Positions 1 to 7,590 of a DNA stretch of 64,000 nucleotides are shown in pieces (the first letter of the stretch is position 1; every line of letters begins with the position of its first letter). Under the pieces are notes generated by a model. It made no database searches and was not told the origin of the DNA. It worked only from the letters and a program-made list of their open reading frames with translations. The DNA lies in contig NZ_BSDP01000001.1 of NCBI RefSeq assembly GCF_027925245.1, forward strand, positions 2,666,001 to 2,730,000. Direction: 5' to 3'. Source of the DNA: Agromyces rhizosphaerae. Its GTDB lineage: Bacteria > Actinomycetota > Actinomycetes > Actinomycetales > Microbacteriaceae. The translations under genes were made by a program, and so were the position numbers.

Positions 1-1550
1 GCGTCACGACCTACGCCGAGCTCGGCGAGCAGATCGACCGCGCCGCCGAGGGGCTCCGCAAGCTCGGCGTGCAGCAGGGTGACCCGGTCGCGATCGTGCT
101 GCCGAACTGCCCGCAGCACATCGTGGCGTTCTACGCGATCCTCCGGCTCGGCGCGATCGTCGTCGAGCACAACCCGCTCTACACGCCGCGCGAACTGCGC
201 CACCAGTTCGAGGACCACGGCGCCCGAGTGGTCGTCGCCTGGAACAAGGTCGTCGAGACCATCCAGGACTTCCCCGACGACATCGCCCAGCGGCACATCG
301 TGTCGGTCGACGTCACCCGTGCGATGCCGTTCGGCACGCGCGCGGCGCTGCGCCTGCCGATCGCGAAGGCCCGCGAGGCACGCGAGGCGCTCACCACGGA
401 CGTGCACGACACCGTGACCTGGCGCGAGCTCGTGGCATCCGACCGCATCGAGCCCCACATCCACGCGCCGCGCGTCGGCGACGTGGCGCTCATCCAGTAC
501 ACGAGCGGTACGACCGGCCGGCCGAAGGGTGCGACGCTCACGCACGCGAACCTGCTCGCGAACGCCGCGCAGGCGCGCGCGTGGGTGCCCGAGATCCCGC
601 GCGGCACATCGGTCGTCTACGCCGTGCTGCCCATGTTCCACGCCTACGGGCTGACGCTCTGCCTCACGTTCGCGATGAGCATGGGCGCGCGCCTCGTGCT
701 GTTCCCGCGCTTCGACCCCGACCTGGTGCTGAAGGTGGTGCGGAAGCACCCGCCGACGTTCCTGCCGGCCGTGCCGCCGATCTACGAGCGCCTCACTGCG
801 GCCGCAGCCGAGCAGGGCGTGTCGCTCGAGGGCATCTCGATCGCGATCTCGGGGGCGATGCCGCTGTCGGCGTCGGTCGTCGAGCCGTGGGAGGCGAAGA
901 CCGGCGGGTACCTCGTCGAGGGGTACGGCCTGTCGGAGACGTCGCCGGTGCTCATGGCGAACCCGGTCGCGACGACCCGTCGTGCGGGCACGGTCGGCCT
1001 GCCGCTGCCCGACACCGAGGTGCGCGTGGTCGACCCGGATGCGCCGACCGAGGACGTGCCCGCGGGCGAGCGCGGCGAGCTCGTCGTGCGCGGACCGCAG
1101 GTGTTCAGCGGCTACTGGAACCGCCCCGAGGAGACGGCCGAGGTCTTCGTCGACGACCCCGACGGCGGCGCGCCATGGTTCCGCACCGGCGACATCGTCA
1201 CGATCGACGACGGCGGCTTCGTGCGCATCGTCGACCGCATCAAGGAGCTCATCATCACGGGCGGCTTCAACGTCGCGCCGAGCGAGGTTGAAGACGTCAT
1301 CCGCCAGCACCCCGACGTCGCCGACTGCGCAGTCGTCGGCATGCCCGACGAGCACTCGGGGGAGCACGTCGTGGCCGCGGTCGTGCTCCAGCCGGGCGCG
1401 ACGCTCGACCCCGAGGCGATCCGCACCGCCGTGCGCGACCGGCTGACGCCCTACAAGGTGCCGCGCCGCGTCGTCGAGGTCGACGACCTCCCGCGCTCGC
1501 TGATCGGCAAGGTCATCCGCCGGCAGGTGCGCGAGCAGCTGGAGGCGTAG
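1..1550 (+). CDS. Long-chain fatty acid--CoA ligase, start lies before the window
   Basis: AMP-forming acyl-CoA synthetase that would adenylate a fatty acid and pass it to CoA, feeding lipid synthesis or beta-oxidation. The frame is open from base 3 and the residues before the GTG at 69 (TYAELGEQIDRAAEGL) are normal adenylation-domain sequence, so that GTG is internal and the gene is cut by the window edge. About 515 residues are visible. They carry the phosphate-binding loop YTSGTTGRPKG near visible residue 166, the EGYGLSETSP motif, the hinge region RTGDIVTIDD, KELIITGGFNVAP, and the C-terminal catalytic lysine in GKVIRR. Chain-length preference cannot be read from the sequence. A 116-bp gap separates it from the ArsR gene. 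Confidence 0.93.
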   Translation, partial: VTTYAELGEQIDRAAEGLRKLGVQQGDPVAIVLPNCPQHIVAFYAILRLGAIVVEHNPLYTPRELRHQFEDHGARVVVAWNKVVETIQDFPDDIAQRHIVSVDVTRAMPFGTRAALRLPIAKAREAREALTTDVHDTVTWRELVASDRIEPHIHAPRVGDVALIQYTSGTTGRPKGATLTHANLLANAAQARAWVPEIPRGTSVVYAVLPMFHAYGLTLCLTFAMSMGARLVLFPRFDPDLVLKVVRKHPPTFLPAVPPIYERLTAAAAEQGVSLEGISIAISGAMPLSASVVEPWEAKTGGYLVEGYGLSETSPVLMANPVATTRRAGTVGLPLPDTEVRVVDPDAPTEDVPAGERGELVVRGPQVFSGYWNRPEETAEVFVDDPDGGAPWFRTGDIVTIDDGGFVRIVDRIKELIITGGFNVAPSEVEDVIRQHPDVADCAVVGMPDEHSGEHVVAAVVLQPGATLDPEAIRTAVRDRLTPYKVPRRVVEVDDLPRSLIGKVIRRQVREQLEA

Positions 1551-1621
1551 CGTTCGAAGGGCCGAGCGGATGCCCCTGAGGCGCCGTTCGCTCGCTTGGT
1601 GATCGATCGCGATCCAATCCT

Positions 1622-1660
1622 AAAGAAGTCTTGCACAAGAAGTCTTTAGAGTTGTAGCCT
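1622..1660 (+). promoter_or_regulatory. Promoter and dyad operator of the ArsR-MFS operon
   Basis: AAGAAGTCTT occurs twice as a direct repeat (1623-1632 and 1637-1646). The whole block 1622-1647 is also a partial dyad, AAAGAnnnCTTGnnCAAGnnnTCTTT. A -35 TTGCAC (1632-1637) inside it is followed after 17 bp by -10 TAGCCT (1655-1660). The ATG at 1667 lies 6 nt after the -10 box, so the transcript is probably leaderless. The placement suggests autorepression by the ArsR protein (inference). Confidence 0.65.
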
Positions 1661-1666
1661 CGTCAC

Positions 1667-2299
1667 ATGGCAGGCTCAGACGAGCGGATGCAGGCGGGCG
1701 ACCCCGCGCGCATCCGCGCCCTCGCGCACCCCATCCGCCTCGCGCTCCTCGAGGTGCTCGGCGACGTGGTCGACGCGACCGCGACCGAGTGCGCCGAGCG
1801 CGTGGGGGAGTCGGTCGCGAGCGCGTCGTTCCACCTGCGCCAGCTCGAGAAGTACGGCTACATCGAACGCGCAGAGCCGCGCGGGCGCGAGAAGCCCTGG
1901 CGATTGGTGGCCCGTACGGTGCGGCATCCGGCGCCCACCCCCGACGTCGCCGACTCGATGGCGTCGGTGCTCGGCCTCGCCGGCATCGTCGTCGACCGCC
2001 AGTACGCCCGCCTGCGCGAGTACATCGCCGTCGCCGAGCGCGGCGGCCTCGAGGACGACTGGCTGGGCTCGTCGATGGTTGGCACGTCGAGCTTCTGGGC
2101 CACCCGCGACGAGCTCGCCGAACTCGGCGAGAGCATCCTCGCCCTCCTCGAGCCGTTCGAGGGGCGCATCGCCGACCCGACGCTGCGGCCCGAAGGTGCT
2201 CGGCTCGCGCGCATGTTCGCGACCCTCAACGCCGACCCCGACTCGGTGCCCACCGGGGCGCCGACCAGCACCACCGACGAGACAGGAGCAGGATCATGA
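1667..2299 (+). CDS. ArsR-family winged-helix transcriptional regulator
   Basis: DNA-binding regulator of 210 residues. A winged helix-turn-helix fills about residues 10-85: ALAHPIRLALLEVLGD, then the recognition helix region SVASASFHLRQLEKYGYIER, followed by a PWRLV wing. The remaining 120 residues are an acidic helical effector domain longer than in the small metal sensors. No cysteine metal site is visible, so the ligand is unknown. The stop codon overlaps the ATG of the MFS gene by 4 bp (ATGA), marking a two-gene operon in which it probably controls itself and the exporter through the dyad at 1622-1647. Confidence 0.9.
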   Translation: MAGSDERMQAGDPARIRALAHPIRLALLEVLGDVVDATATECAERVGESVASASFHLRQLEKYGYIERAEPRGREKPWRLVARTVRHPAPTPDVADSMASVLGLAGIVVDRQYARLREYIAVAERGGLEDDWLGSSMVGTSSFWATRDELAELGESILALLEPFEGRIADPTLRPEGARLARMFATLNADPDSVPTGAPTSTTDETGAGS

Positions 2300-3597
2300 C
2301 CGCCCCCGAGACCCAGGCGACGGATGCCCGTCGCCGCATGCCCGCAGCCTGGCAGCGCCGACCGTTCCGCCGCCTCGCCGGCGCGTGGGTCTTCAGCAAC
2401 ATCGGCGACAGCGCGCTGTTCCTGATGATGGCGGTCTGGGTGAACGACCTCACCGGTTCGGGCTCCGCCGCCGCGATCGTCTTCGTGATGTTCGGGCTCG
2501 CCGCGCTCAGCGCCCCGTTCCTGGGCGAGGTCGCCGACCGGTTCTCGCGCCGCAAGCTGCTCGCGCTCGCGAACGCCGCCATGGTGCCGCTGCTGCTCGT
2601 GCTGCTGTTCGTGCAGGAGGCATCCGATGTCTGGATCATCTACGTCGTCATGCTGCTGTACGGCTGCGTCGGGTACCTCACGGCGGCCGCGCAGTCGGGG
2701 CTGATCCGCGACCTGCTGCCCGACGAGGAGCTCGCCTCGGGCAACGGCCTGCTCTCGACGATCGACCAGGCCGCGCGCCTGCTCTCGCCGCTCATCGGCA
2801 CGGCGCTGTACGTCTTCGCCGGCCCCGTCTGGGTCATCGGCACGACCATGGCGACGTTCGCCATCGCGTCGGTGCTCATCGCCCGCATCGACCTGCAGGA
2901 GACCCCGCCGACGCCCGCCGCCGAGCGCGCGCACTACTGGACCGAGCTCGGCGCGGGCGTGCGCCATATCGCCGCCTCGCCCATGCTCGCCCTCTTCACG
3001 ATCGTGATCACCGTCGCGTTCGCGTCGACCGGCCTGTCGAACGCGACCATCTTCCCGGCGCTCGGCGGCCTCGGGCTCGACAGCGCGTGGCTCGGCATCA
3101 TCGTCACCGCGCAGGGCGTGGGTTCGCTCATCGGCGGCATCACCGCCGCGCGGGTCGTCGGCCGGCTGGGGGAGTCGCGCACCATCGCGCTCGGCGTCGC
3201 CATCGTCGGCCTCGGCCTGCTGCCGACCGCGGGCTGGTGGGCGTGGCTCGCGGTCGCCGCGATCCCGTTCGTCGGTCTCGGCGTCGTCTGGGTCATCGTC
3301 GCCTACGCGACGCACCGCCAGCGCACCACGCCCGCCCGCCTGCAGGGCCGTGTCGGTGCCGCCGCGAACCTCGCGATCAACGTGCCGCAGACCCTCGCGA
3401 CGCTGCTCGGCGCCGCCCTGCTCGGCATCGTCGACTACCGGCTGCTCATCGTGGCGAACGTGCTCGTCGTGCTCGGCGCGGCGGTTGCGGCGGTGTGGCC
3501 GCGGCGGGTGCGGGCGGACGCTCCGGCAGCGAACCGACCGAGGCTGCCTGACGCGGAAACGGTCGAAGCGTCCCCAGGCCCGGATCCCAGCGCCTGA
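2296..3597 (+). CDS. MFS transporter, probable drug or metabolite exporter
   Basis: Integral membrane protein of 433 residues with roughly ten to twelve hydrophobic segments. The loop between helices 2 and 3 carries an MFS motif A-like stretch (GEVADRFSRRKLLAL, about residue 76). Family knowledge: such ArsR-linked MFS proteins (DHA3-like) are proton-driven exporters; the substrate cannot be told. It is translationally coupled to the ArsR gene. The C-terminal helix segment (LLIVANVLVVLGAAVAAVWP) recurs 1.4 kb downstream as a broken copy at 4866-4989, so the 3' end of this gene was part of a local duplication. Confidence 0.88.
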   Translation: MTAPETQATDARRRMPAAWQRRPFRRLAGAWVFSNIGDSALFLMMAVWVNDLTGSGSAAAIVFVMFGLAALSAPFLGEVADRFSRRKLLALANAAMVPLLLVLLFVQEASDVWIIYVVMLLYGCVGYLTAAAQSGLIRDLLPDEELASGNGLLSTIDQAARLLSPLIGTALYVFAGPVWVIGTTMATFAIASVLIARIDLQETPPTPAAERAHYWTELGAGVRHIAASPMLALFTIVITVAFASTGLSNATIFPALGGLGLDSAWLGIIVTAQGVGSLIGGITAARVVGRLGESRTIALGVAIVGLGLLPTAGWWAWLAVAAIPFVGLGVVWVIVAYATHRQRTTPARLQGRVGAAANLAINVPQTLATLLGAALLGIVDYRLLIVANVLVVLGAAVAAVWPRRVRADAPAANRPRLPDAETVEASPGPDPSA

Positions 3598-3604
3598 AGC
3601 TCGG

Positions 3605-3610
3605 CAGAAT
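3605..3610 (+). promoter_or_regulatory. -10 box of SRPBCC copy 1
   Basis: CAGAAT ends 6 nt before the GTG at 3617. The same hexamer and spacing precede the second copy at 6217-6222, so the promoter was duplicated with the gene and both transcripts are probably leaderless. Confidence 0.5.
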
Positions 3611-3616
3611 GGCACG

Positions 3617-4066
3617 GTGCCTTCCACCTTCGTCCTGCTGACCGAGGCGCCATTCAGCGTCGAGGAGATGTTCGACATCTCGCTCGACATCGACGCGCAC
3701 GTGTCATCGATGGCGCAGTCCGGGGAACGTGCGGTCGCCGGGGTGACCACCGGGCGGATCGGCCTCGGCGAGACCGTGACTTGGCGGGCGCGCCACTTCG
3801 GCATCTGGTTCACCATGACGTCGGAGATCGCCGAGCTGGAGCGTCCGTATCGGTTCGTCGACCGACAGGTGCGCGGGCCGTTCCGAGCGTTTACGCACGC
3901 CCACGAGTTCGAGGCGTCCGGCACCGGAACGCGGATGACCGACCGCATCACGGTCGCGTCCCCGATCTTCGGCCGCCTCGCGGAGCGGCTGGTGCTCGTG
4001 CCCTACCTGCGCCGGCTCATCTCGAGGCGGAACGCGCATCTGCTTGCAGCGCTGGGGCGGGCGTGA
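3617..4066 (+). CDS. SRPBCC (START-like) protein, copy 1
   Basis: A 149-residue SRPBCC/polyketide-cyclase-like protein, a fold with a deep hydrophobic pocket used for lipid or small-molecule binding or as a coenzyme Q-type cyclase. Visible features are an N-terminal strand TEAPFSVEEMFDISLDIDAHVSS, a central GETVTWRARHFGIWFTMTSEI, and the C-terminal amphipathic helix FGRLAERLVLVPYLRRL. The GTG start was chosen because an identical arrangement is kept in copy 2 (6229-6678), about 92% identical by eye. It follows the MFS gene by 19 bp but has its own -10 box. Biological role unknown. Confidence 0.8.
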   Translation: MPSTFVLLTEAPFSVEEMFDISLDIDAHVSSMAQSGERAVAGVTTGRIGLGETVTWRARHFGIWFTMTSEIAELERPYRFVDRQVRGPFRAFTHAHEFEASGTGTRMTDRITVASPIFGRLAERLVLVPYLRRLISRRNAHLLAALGRA

Positions 4067-4147
4067 TGCCACCATCGGAATCAGAGAGACTTCGAGAGTG
4101 CGGCGTGATGAGCCCTTCGAAGTGCGACACCGTTTGAGGCTCGGGTG

Positions 4148-4522
4148 ATGGAACCCTACGAAACCCAGATCGCGACTGCGAAGCGCTTTCGCGCCGACCC
4201 ACTCGTCCCGCAACCCGACCTCAGGGTGGGCATCGCGAGGAATGTGCGTTCCGGACTCCAGCCATTGAACGCGCTTCGGCACCAGCCTGACGGAGATACC
4301 TCCGGTTGGTTCGTCTGGGCCGGAGACGAGCTGTCTGACGCCCCAGACTTCTTCGTGTCCCTGCACGTCTCCCATGTCGGCGAGTGGTGTCCGACGCTCC
4401 AGCCCTATCTCGCGCTTCCGCCGGGTTGGCGGATCCTCTTGGCGCCCGGCTACGAGGACGTCTGGTTCGACGAGCACCTTCTGAGACCAAGACGAACGAC
4501 CACTGCGGGTCGGAAAGGGTGA
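4148..4522 (+). CDS. Immunity-like protein, Imm33-like
   Basis: Small soluble protein of 124 residues. The block [18 protein letters not shown], followed by [25 protein letters not shown] and [12 protein letters not shown], resembles proteins annotated as Imm33-like immunity domains, which neutralise toxin domains of polymorphic toxins (recognition by eye, moderate). ATG 4148 was preferred to GTG 4145 because GAGG lies 8 nt upstream. The gene is visibly lower in GC than the housekeeping genes around the island, a sign of transfer. It is followed after 1 bp by another small gene, so the two are probably co-transcribed. No cognate toxin is in the window. Confidence 0.7.
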   Translation: MEPYETQIATAKRFRADPLVPQPDLRVGIARNVRSGLQPLNALRHQPDGDTSGWFVWAGDELSDAPDFFVSLHVSHVGEWCPTLQPYLALPPGWRILLAPGYEDVWFDEHLLRPRRTTTAGRKG

Positions 4523-4523
4523 C

Positions 4524-4844
4524 ATGGACCTGAGGATCGAAGCACTTCTCTCCGTGCAGCGGGCACTGTGGGACGTGGTGACGCCTGGTCTGCGCGGGGT
4601 CGCGATGTCTGTTAGGGAGACCAGGATCCAAGCGCGATTCGTATTTGATCACGACCCGGATGAATCGGAGTGCGAGGATGTGACCCTGGCGGAGACCTCG
4701 ATGGTGGCGGACTTCTTCCCGCGAGCAGAGATCACATTCGAAGCGGTTGAGCTGTTGACGACTGAGCCTCGCGTGCTTGAACCAGGCGAAGAGTGGGTCT
4801 ACCTGCGCAAGGAACACGCGGATGAGTGGTCCGCCGGCGCCTGA
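4524..4844 (+). CDS. Small acidic protein of an immunity-gene type
   Basis: A 106-residue acidic protein with no signal peptide or membrane segment. The pattern (N-terminal helix LLSVQRALWDVVTPGLRGVAM, a strand ARFVFDHDPDESECEDV, then SMVADFFP and a C-terminal EPGEEWVYLRKE) recalls a family of small proteins that recurs in toxin-immunity arrays; I cannot name a Pfam family with confidence. The ATG is preceded by a GAAAGGG ribosome-binding site and follows the Imm33-like stop by 1 bp. Base composition is lower in GC than the flanks. Function not shown by the sequence. Confidence 0.65.
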   Translation: MDLRIEALLSVQRALWDVVTPGLRGVAMSVRETRIQARFVFDHDPDESECEDVTLAETSMVADFFPRAEITFEAVELLTTEPRVLEPGEEWVYLRKEHADEWSAGA

Positions 4845-4865
4845 AGGCGAGCACGCAGCGACCTT

Positions 4866-4989
4866 CTACCTGCTGCTCATCGTAGCGAACGTGCTCGTGG
4901 TGCTCGGCGCGGCGGTCGCGGCGTTGTGGCCGCGGCCGGTGCGTGAGGAGTCGACGCCGTACGACGCGGCAGTGCCTGTGGAGTCCTGA
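4866..4989 (+). pseudogene. Remnant of a duplicated MFS transporter 3' end
   Basis: The frame reads YLLLIVANVLVVLGAAVAAL and continues WPRPVREES to a TGA at 4987-4989, matching the last membrane helix of the transporter at 2296-3597. Nucleotide match covers 4866-4943 against 3435-3512. There is no start codon or upstream domain, and it begins just after the small gene ending at 4844, so it is a fossil of a segmental duplication and not a working gene. Confidence 0.85.
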
Positions 4990-5056
4990 CCGGCCGGCCT
5001 CCTCGGCGCTGTCAGACTGCCGGGAGGATCACGATCGGCGAGGGAGGTCGAGCACG

Positions 5057-5422
5057 ATGAGTGTGCAAACCGTCGCCGCTGTCCGCGCTCTCGTAGCGGA
5101 GCATCCGATTCTCGCCGACGTTCTCTCTGAGTCTGTGGAGGACAACTGCGGGGAAGTGCTCCCTCACTTGATACTCGCTGACGTCATGCGTTGGCTCGCA
5201 TCGCATGTCGAGTCGGAGCAGGAGGTCTGTATCGCCATCGTCCGCTGGCTCGAACTCGAGTACGAACGCGGTACGTCGGATGTGCGTGATCTGATCGCCG
5301 TGAGCGGGGTCGAGATGATTCCAGACCCCGGGCAGCCCGGATCCCAGCTCCGTACGATGCTCGGCCCGACGCTGCGTAGCGTTGATCCGTGGCTCCCGTG
5401 GGGGAGCGAACGTGACCGATGA
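5057..5422 (+). CDS. Small acidic protein, DUF7674-like
   Basis: A 121-residue acidic protein. The segment ESVEDNCGEVLPHLILADVMRW, followed by a helix with WLELEYERG, resembles a family of small proteins (DUF7674-like by memory) often found beside toxin or immunity genes; the assignment is tentative. ATG 5057 follows an AGGGAGG ribosome-binding site by about 9 nt. It sits in the 1.2-kb insert between the MFS remnant and SRPBCC copy 2, and its last 11 bp overlap the next gene, so the pair is coupled. Confidence 0.65.
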   Translation: MSVQTVAAVRALVAEHPILADVLSESVEDNCGEVLPHLILADVMRWLASHVESEQEVCIAIVRWLELEYERGTSDVRDLIAVSGVEMIPDPGQPGSQLRTMLGPTLRSVDPWLPWGSERDR

Positions 5423-5657
5423 TCCTTCCGCAGCGCTGTACCTGCGCGACCTCGGCGAGCTGCTGAAGGAGTCCGCGCTCAGTGCTCGAGACGATCGCGA
5501 TGAGACTCCAGTGGGCGCGGACCGGGCGTTTGCAGACGGCAGACTCATGGCCTACCACGAGGTCGTCTCGCTGATGCAGCAGCAGGCGGTCGCATTCGGG
5601 ATCGACATCGGAGGGCTCTCGTTGGAGGACATCGACCCGGGGCGCGATCTTGTGTGA
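5412..5657 (+). CDS. Small hypothetical protein
   Basis: An 81-residue acidic helical protein (ALYLRDLGELLKESALSARD, then GRLMAYHEVVSLMQQQAVAFG) that I do not recognise. GTG 5412 overlaps the preceding gene by 11 bp and has GGGGGAGCG just upstream, so it was preferred to the TTG at 5382. The overlap means it is probably translated with its upstream neighbour, perhaps as a partner protein. No membrane or secretion signal is seen. Confidence 0.6.
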   Translation: MTDDPSAALYLRDLGELLKESALSARDDRDETPVGADRAFADGRLMAYHEVVSLMQQQAVAFGIDIGGLSLEDIDPGRDLV

Positions 5658-5676
5658 TGAGCGGTGCAGGCTGAGC

Positions 5677-6147
5677 ATGCCGACTGAGCAGCGCGGCCAG
5701 CGTGCGACGGGCAGATTGATAGCTGTGCTCGTCATGGTGCTAGGTGCGACCGCTCTCGCGTTCGTCGTGGTCAGCGTGTGGATATCGGTAAGCCTCGCCT
5801 CGCCTCCGTCTAGCTACCAGGTGCGGCTCGCAACCGTTCTGGCAATCTTCCAGATTGTGGGACCGGCTGCATTGGTCTCGGGTGCGGTAACGAGCGCAGC
5901 TTGGCTCAGGCTTGGTCGCTCCCCCTACACGGGGCGCGGTCGGGTGCCGTTGTACGTTGTCTGGCTGGGGCCCACCATCGGTGTGGTGCCGGTTCTATTC
6001 CTACTCGGCGTGGGCTTGGGCTGGTTCGGAGTTGCTCCACTGCTTGCGCTTATCGCTGTGCTATTCGCGTGGAACTACACGTTCCTGAGGTCTCCGCTCG
6101 CTACGGTCCGAGCTCGACGCGAGCTCGCGATGTTCCGCGGGAGATAA
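5677..6147 (+). CDS. Hypothetical four-helix membrane protein
   Basis: A 156-residue protein with four clear hydrophobic stretches: LIAVLVMVLGATALAFVVVS, then VLAIFQIVGPAALVSGAV, VVWLGPTIGVVPVLFLLGVG, and GVAPLLALIAVLFAWNYT. No family is recognised. ATG 5677 was chosen; a GTG at 5650 in the same frame would overlap the upstream stop and add nine residues. It is the last gene of the insert splitting the duplicated segment, and its GC content is low for this genome. It could be a membrane immunity protein, but nothing in the sequence proves this. Confidence 0.6.
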   Translation: MPTEQRGQRATGRLIAVLVMVLGATALAFVVVSVWISVSLASPPSSYQVRLATVLAIFQIVGPAALVSGAVTSAAWLRLGRSPYTGRGRVPLYVVWLGPTIGVVPVLFLLGVGLGWFGVAPLLALIAVLFAWNYTFLRSPLATVRARRELAMFRGR

Positions 6148-6216
6148 CGGGCGCGACTTCTGCTTGTTGCAAGCGTCGTAGTCACGCCTACTGCCGAGTC
6201 GGCTCGGTGTTCGGGA

Positions 6217-6222
6217 CAGAAT
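6217..6222 (+). promoter_or_regulatory. -10 box of SRPBCC copy 2
   Basis: CAGAAT ends 6 nt before GTG 6229, identical in sequence and spacing to the box of copy 1. Confidence 0.5.
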
Positions 6223-6228
6223 GGGACC

Positions 6229-6678
6229 GTGCCATCCACCTTCGCTATAACGACCGAGGCGCCGTTCGGCGTCGAGGCGATGTTCGACATCTCGCTCGAC
6301 ATCGACGCGCACGTGTCGTCGATGGCGCAGTCCGGGGAGCGTGCGGTCGCCGGGGTGACCACCGGGTGGATCGGACTCGGCGAGACGGTGACCTGGCGGG
6401 CGCGGCACTTCGGCATCTGGTTCACCATGACGTCGGAGATCGCCGATCTGGAGCGTCCGTCCCGGTTCGTCGACCGGCAGGTGCGGGGGCCGTTCCGGGC
6501 GTTCACGCACGTCCACGAGTTCGAGGCGTCCGGCACGGGAACGCGGATGACCGACCGCATCACGGTCGCGTCCCCGATCTTCGGCCGCCTCGCCGAGCGG
6601 CTGGTACTCGTGCCCTACCTGCGCCGACTCATCGCGAAGCGGAACGCGCACCTGCTCGAGGCGCTGGGGCGGGCGTGA
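6229..6678 (+). CDS. SRPBCC (START-like) protein, copy 2
   Basis: Second copy, 149 residues, of the SRPBCC protein at 3617-4066, with about a dozen substitutions (for example R47W and changes near residues 6-8 and the last 15 residues). The core GETVTWRARHFGIWFTMTSE is unchanged. Both copies have intact frames and promoters, so both may be active and slightly specialised, or be kept by gene conversion. Similarity continues about 30 bp past the stop. Ligand and role are unknown. Confidence 0.8.
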   Translation: MPSTFAITTEAPFGVEAMFDISLDIDAHVSSMAQSGERAVAGVTTGWIGLGETVTWRARHFGIWFTMTSEIADLERPSRFVDRQVRGPFRAFTHVHEFEASGTGTRMTDRITVASPIFGRLAERLVLVPYLRRLIAKRNAHLLEALGRA

Positions 6679-6757
6679 TGGCGCACAAAGGAATCAGAGT
6701 CGCACTTCGGGAGGGCGGTCGTTGTGGGCCCCTCCACGATGGTTGGATCGAGGGAAC

Positions 6758-7162
6758 GTGAACCGAATCCTCGCGTTCATTGTCGAGCACATGTCCTTCC
6801 TCTGGCAGGGGGCGCGGTTCCGTATCGTCTCCTCGATGGTGAGTACCTCGAATGGTGGCGACGCCGTTCTGCTCGCTGAGTCCGACGGCGTGCGGCTCCG
6901 GTTCGTGTGCGATCGCGGCCAGCTCTTCCTCGACCTTCAGCCAGCGAGCGCTCGCACCGACGAGTGGTATTCCATCGACCTGCTCCGGCGCATGTACACC
7001 GGTCAGCGCGAGGCATCCGCAGTCTTGGATGCCTCGTATGCGGCGTTCCTGGAGGAGCACCTCGACGAACTCGAGCAGCGCTTCGCGCCTGCCGCTTGGG
7101 ATGAGACGCTCGCCGAACTCGCGATCCTCAAGCAGCGTCGCGCGCAGGAGATGTTCGACTGA
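6758..7162 (+). CDS. Hypothetical soluble protein of the immunity-like island
   Basis: A 134-residue protein: an N-terminal helix (IVEHMSFLWQGARFRIVSSM), a beta segment with GGDAVLLAESDGVRLRFVCD and GQLFLDLQPA, then a helical half ending AELAILKQRRAQEMFD. I recall similar uncharacterised proteins beside toxin-immunity genes but cannot give a family name. GTG 6758 has GAGGGAAC just upstream and was preferred to the TTG at 6722. The TGA overlaps the ATG of the next small frame (TGATG), indicating translational coupling. Confidence 0.6.
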   Translation: MNRILAFIVEHMSFLWQGARFRIVSSMVSTSNGGDAVLLAESDGVRLRFVCDRGQLFLDLQPASARTDEWYSIDLLRRMYTGQREASAVLDASYAAFLEEHLDELEQRFAPAAWDETLAELAILKQRRAQEMFD

Positions 7163-7287
7163 TGCCAGACAACGCTTCGTCTCGGGAATCTCTCAGCTGC
7201 GGCCGGACCGCAGGCGGGGCCCGCGAGTTCGCGATTCCGAACTCGACCGTCGCGCTGATGAATCTAGGGATGAGGTCGGTCAACTGA
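7162..7287 (+). CDS. 41-residue mini-ORF coupled by TGATG on both sides
   Basis: A 41-codon frame that starts on the ATG of TGATG at the upstream stop and ends in another TGATG that starts the Imm27-like gene. The peptide (SLSCGRTAGGAREFAIPNST and so on) has no recognisable domain. It may be a real peptide, or only a bridge that lets ribosomes re-initiate on the next gene. Confidence 0.35.
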   Translation: MPDNASSRESLSCGRTAGGAREFAIPNSTVALMNLGMRSVN

Positions 7288-7538
7288 TGAAGTGCGCGTG
7301 CGCGACCCTCTATCGCCTCGACGACGCCGAGGCGCGCCACTACGCGACTGAGCACCTGCAGCGGCTTGCGGTCGACAACGAGACCTGGTCTGTGACCTAC
7401 GAGTGCCCGGGCACCGGCAGGAAGTGGCTCCTCGACTATCCGCACAGTGAGTACCACGGCGGTGGTCCGCCGAGGCTGAGGCAACTCGACTTCGACGGCA
7501 CCCCCCTCGAGGTCGTTCTGAAGGATCCCGACCTGTAG
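7287..7538 (+). CDS. Immunity-like protein, Imm27-like
   Basis: An 83-residue protein whose second half (WSVTYECPGTGRKWLLDYP, then HSEYHGGGPPRLRQL) carries the YPHSEYHGGGPP signature I associate with the Imm27 family of polymorphic-toxin immunity proteins. Family knowledge: these bind and block a secreted nuclease or related toxin domain in the cytoplasm. The ATG sits in a TGATG overlap with the preceding mini-ORF. No toxin gene is present, so it may be an orphan immunity gene protecting against neighbours' toxins. Confidence 0.7.
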   Translation: MKCACATLYRLDDAEARHYATEHLQRLAVDNETWSVTYECPGTGRKWLLDYPHSEYHGGGPPRLRQLDFDGTPLEVVLKDPDL

Positions 7539-7590
7539 ACGTGTTCTGAGCGGCCCCGGAGGGCGGGAGCAATGATCGTAGGTTGGTGTC

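Larger units (their letters stand above)
3435..4095 (+). repeat. Duplicated segment, copy A (MFS 3' end plus SRPBCC gene)
   Basis: Bases 3435-3512 (end of the MFS gene) match 4866-4943 over 78 bp with roughly eight differences. The SRPBCC gene and about 30 bp after its stop (to about 4095) match 6229 to about 6710. In copy A the two pieces are 20 bp apart. In copy B a three-gene insert separates them. Confidence 0.85.
4866..6710 (+). repeat. Duplicated segment, copy B, split by a gene insert
   Basis: The left part (4866-4943) matches the MFS 3' end. The right part (6217 to about 6710) matches the SRPBCC promoter, gene and 30 bp of 3' flank. Between them lies a 1.2-kb cassette of three small genes (5057-6147). 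Whether the cassette was inserted into copy B, or copy B arose by recombination between cassettes, cannot be settled from one genome. Confidence 0.75.

Noticed and set aside
4066..4137. 23-codon frame starting in TGATG after SRPBCC copy 1
   Set aside because: It is not kept after copy 2, where the same flank diverges, and has no recognisable content.
4777..4989. 70-codon frame ending in a hydrophobic helix
   Set aside because: Only its end matches the MFS transporter and its start lies inside the preceding gene; annotated as a pseudogene remnant instead.
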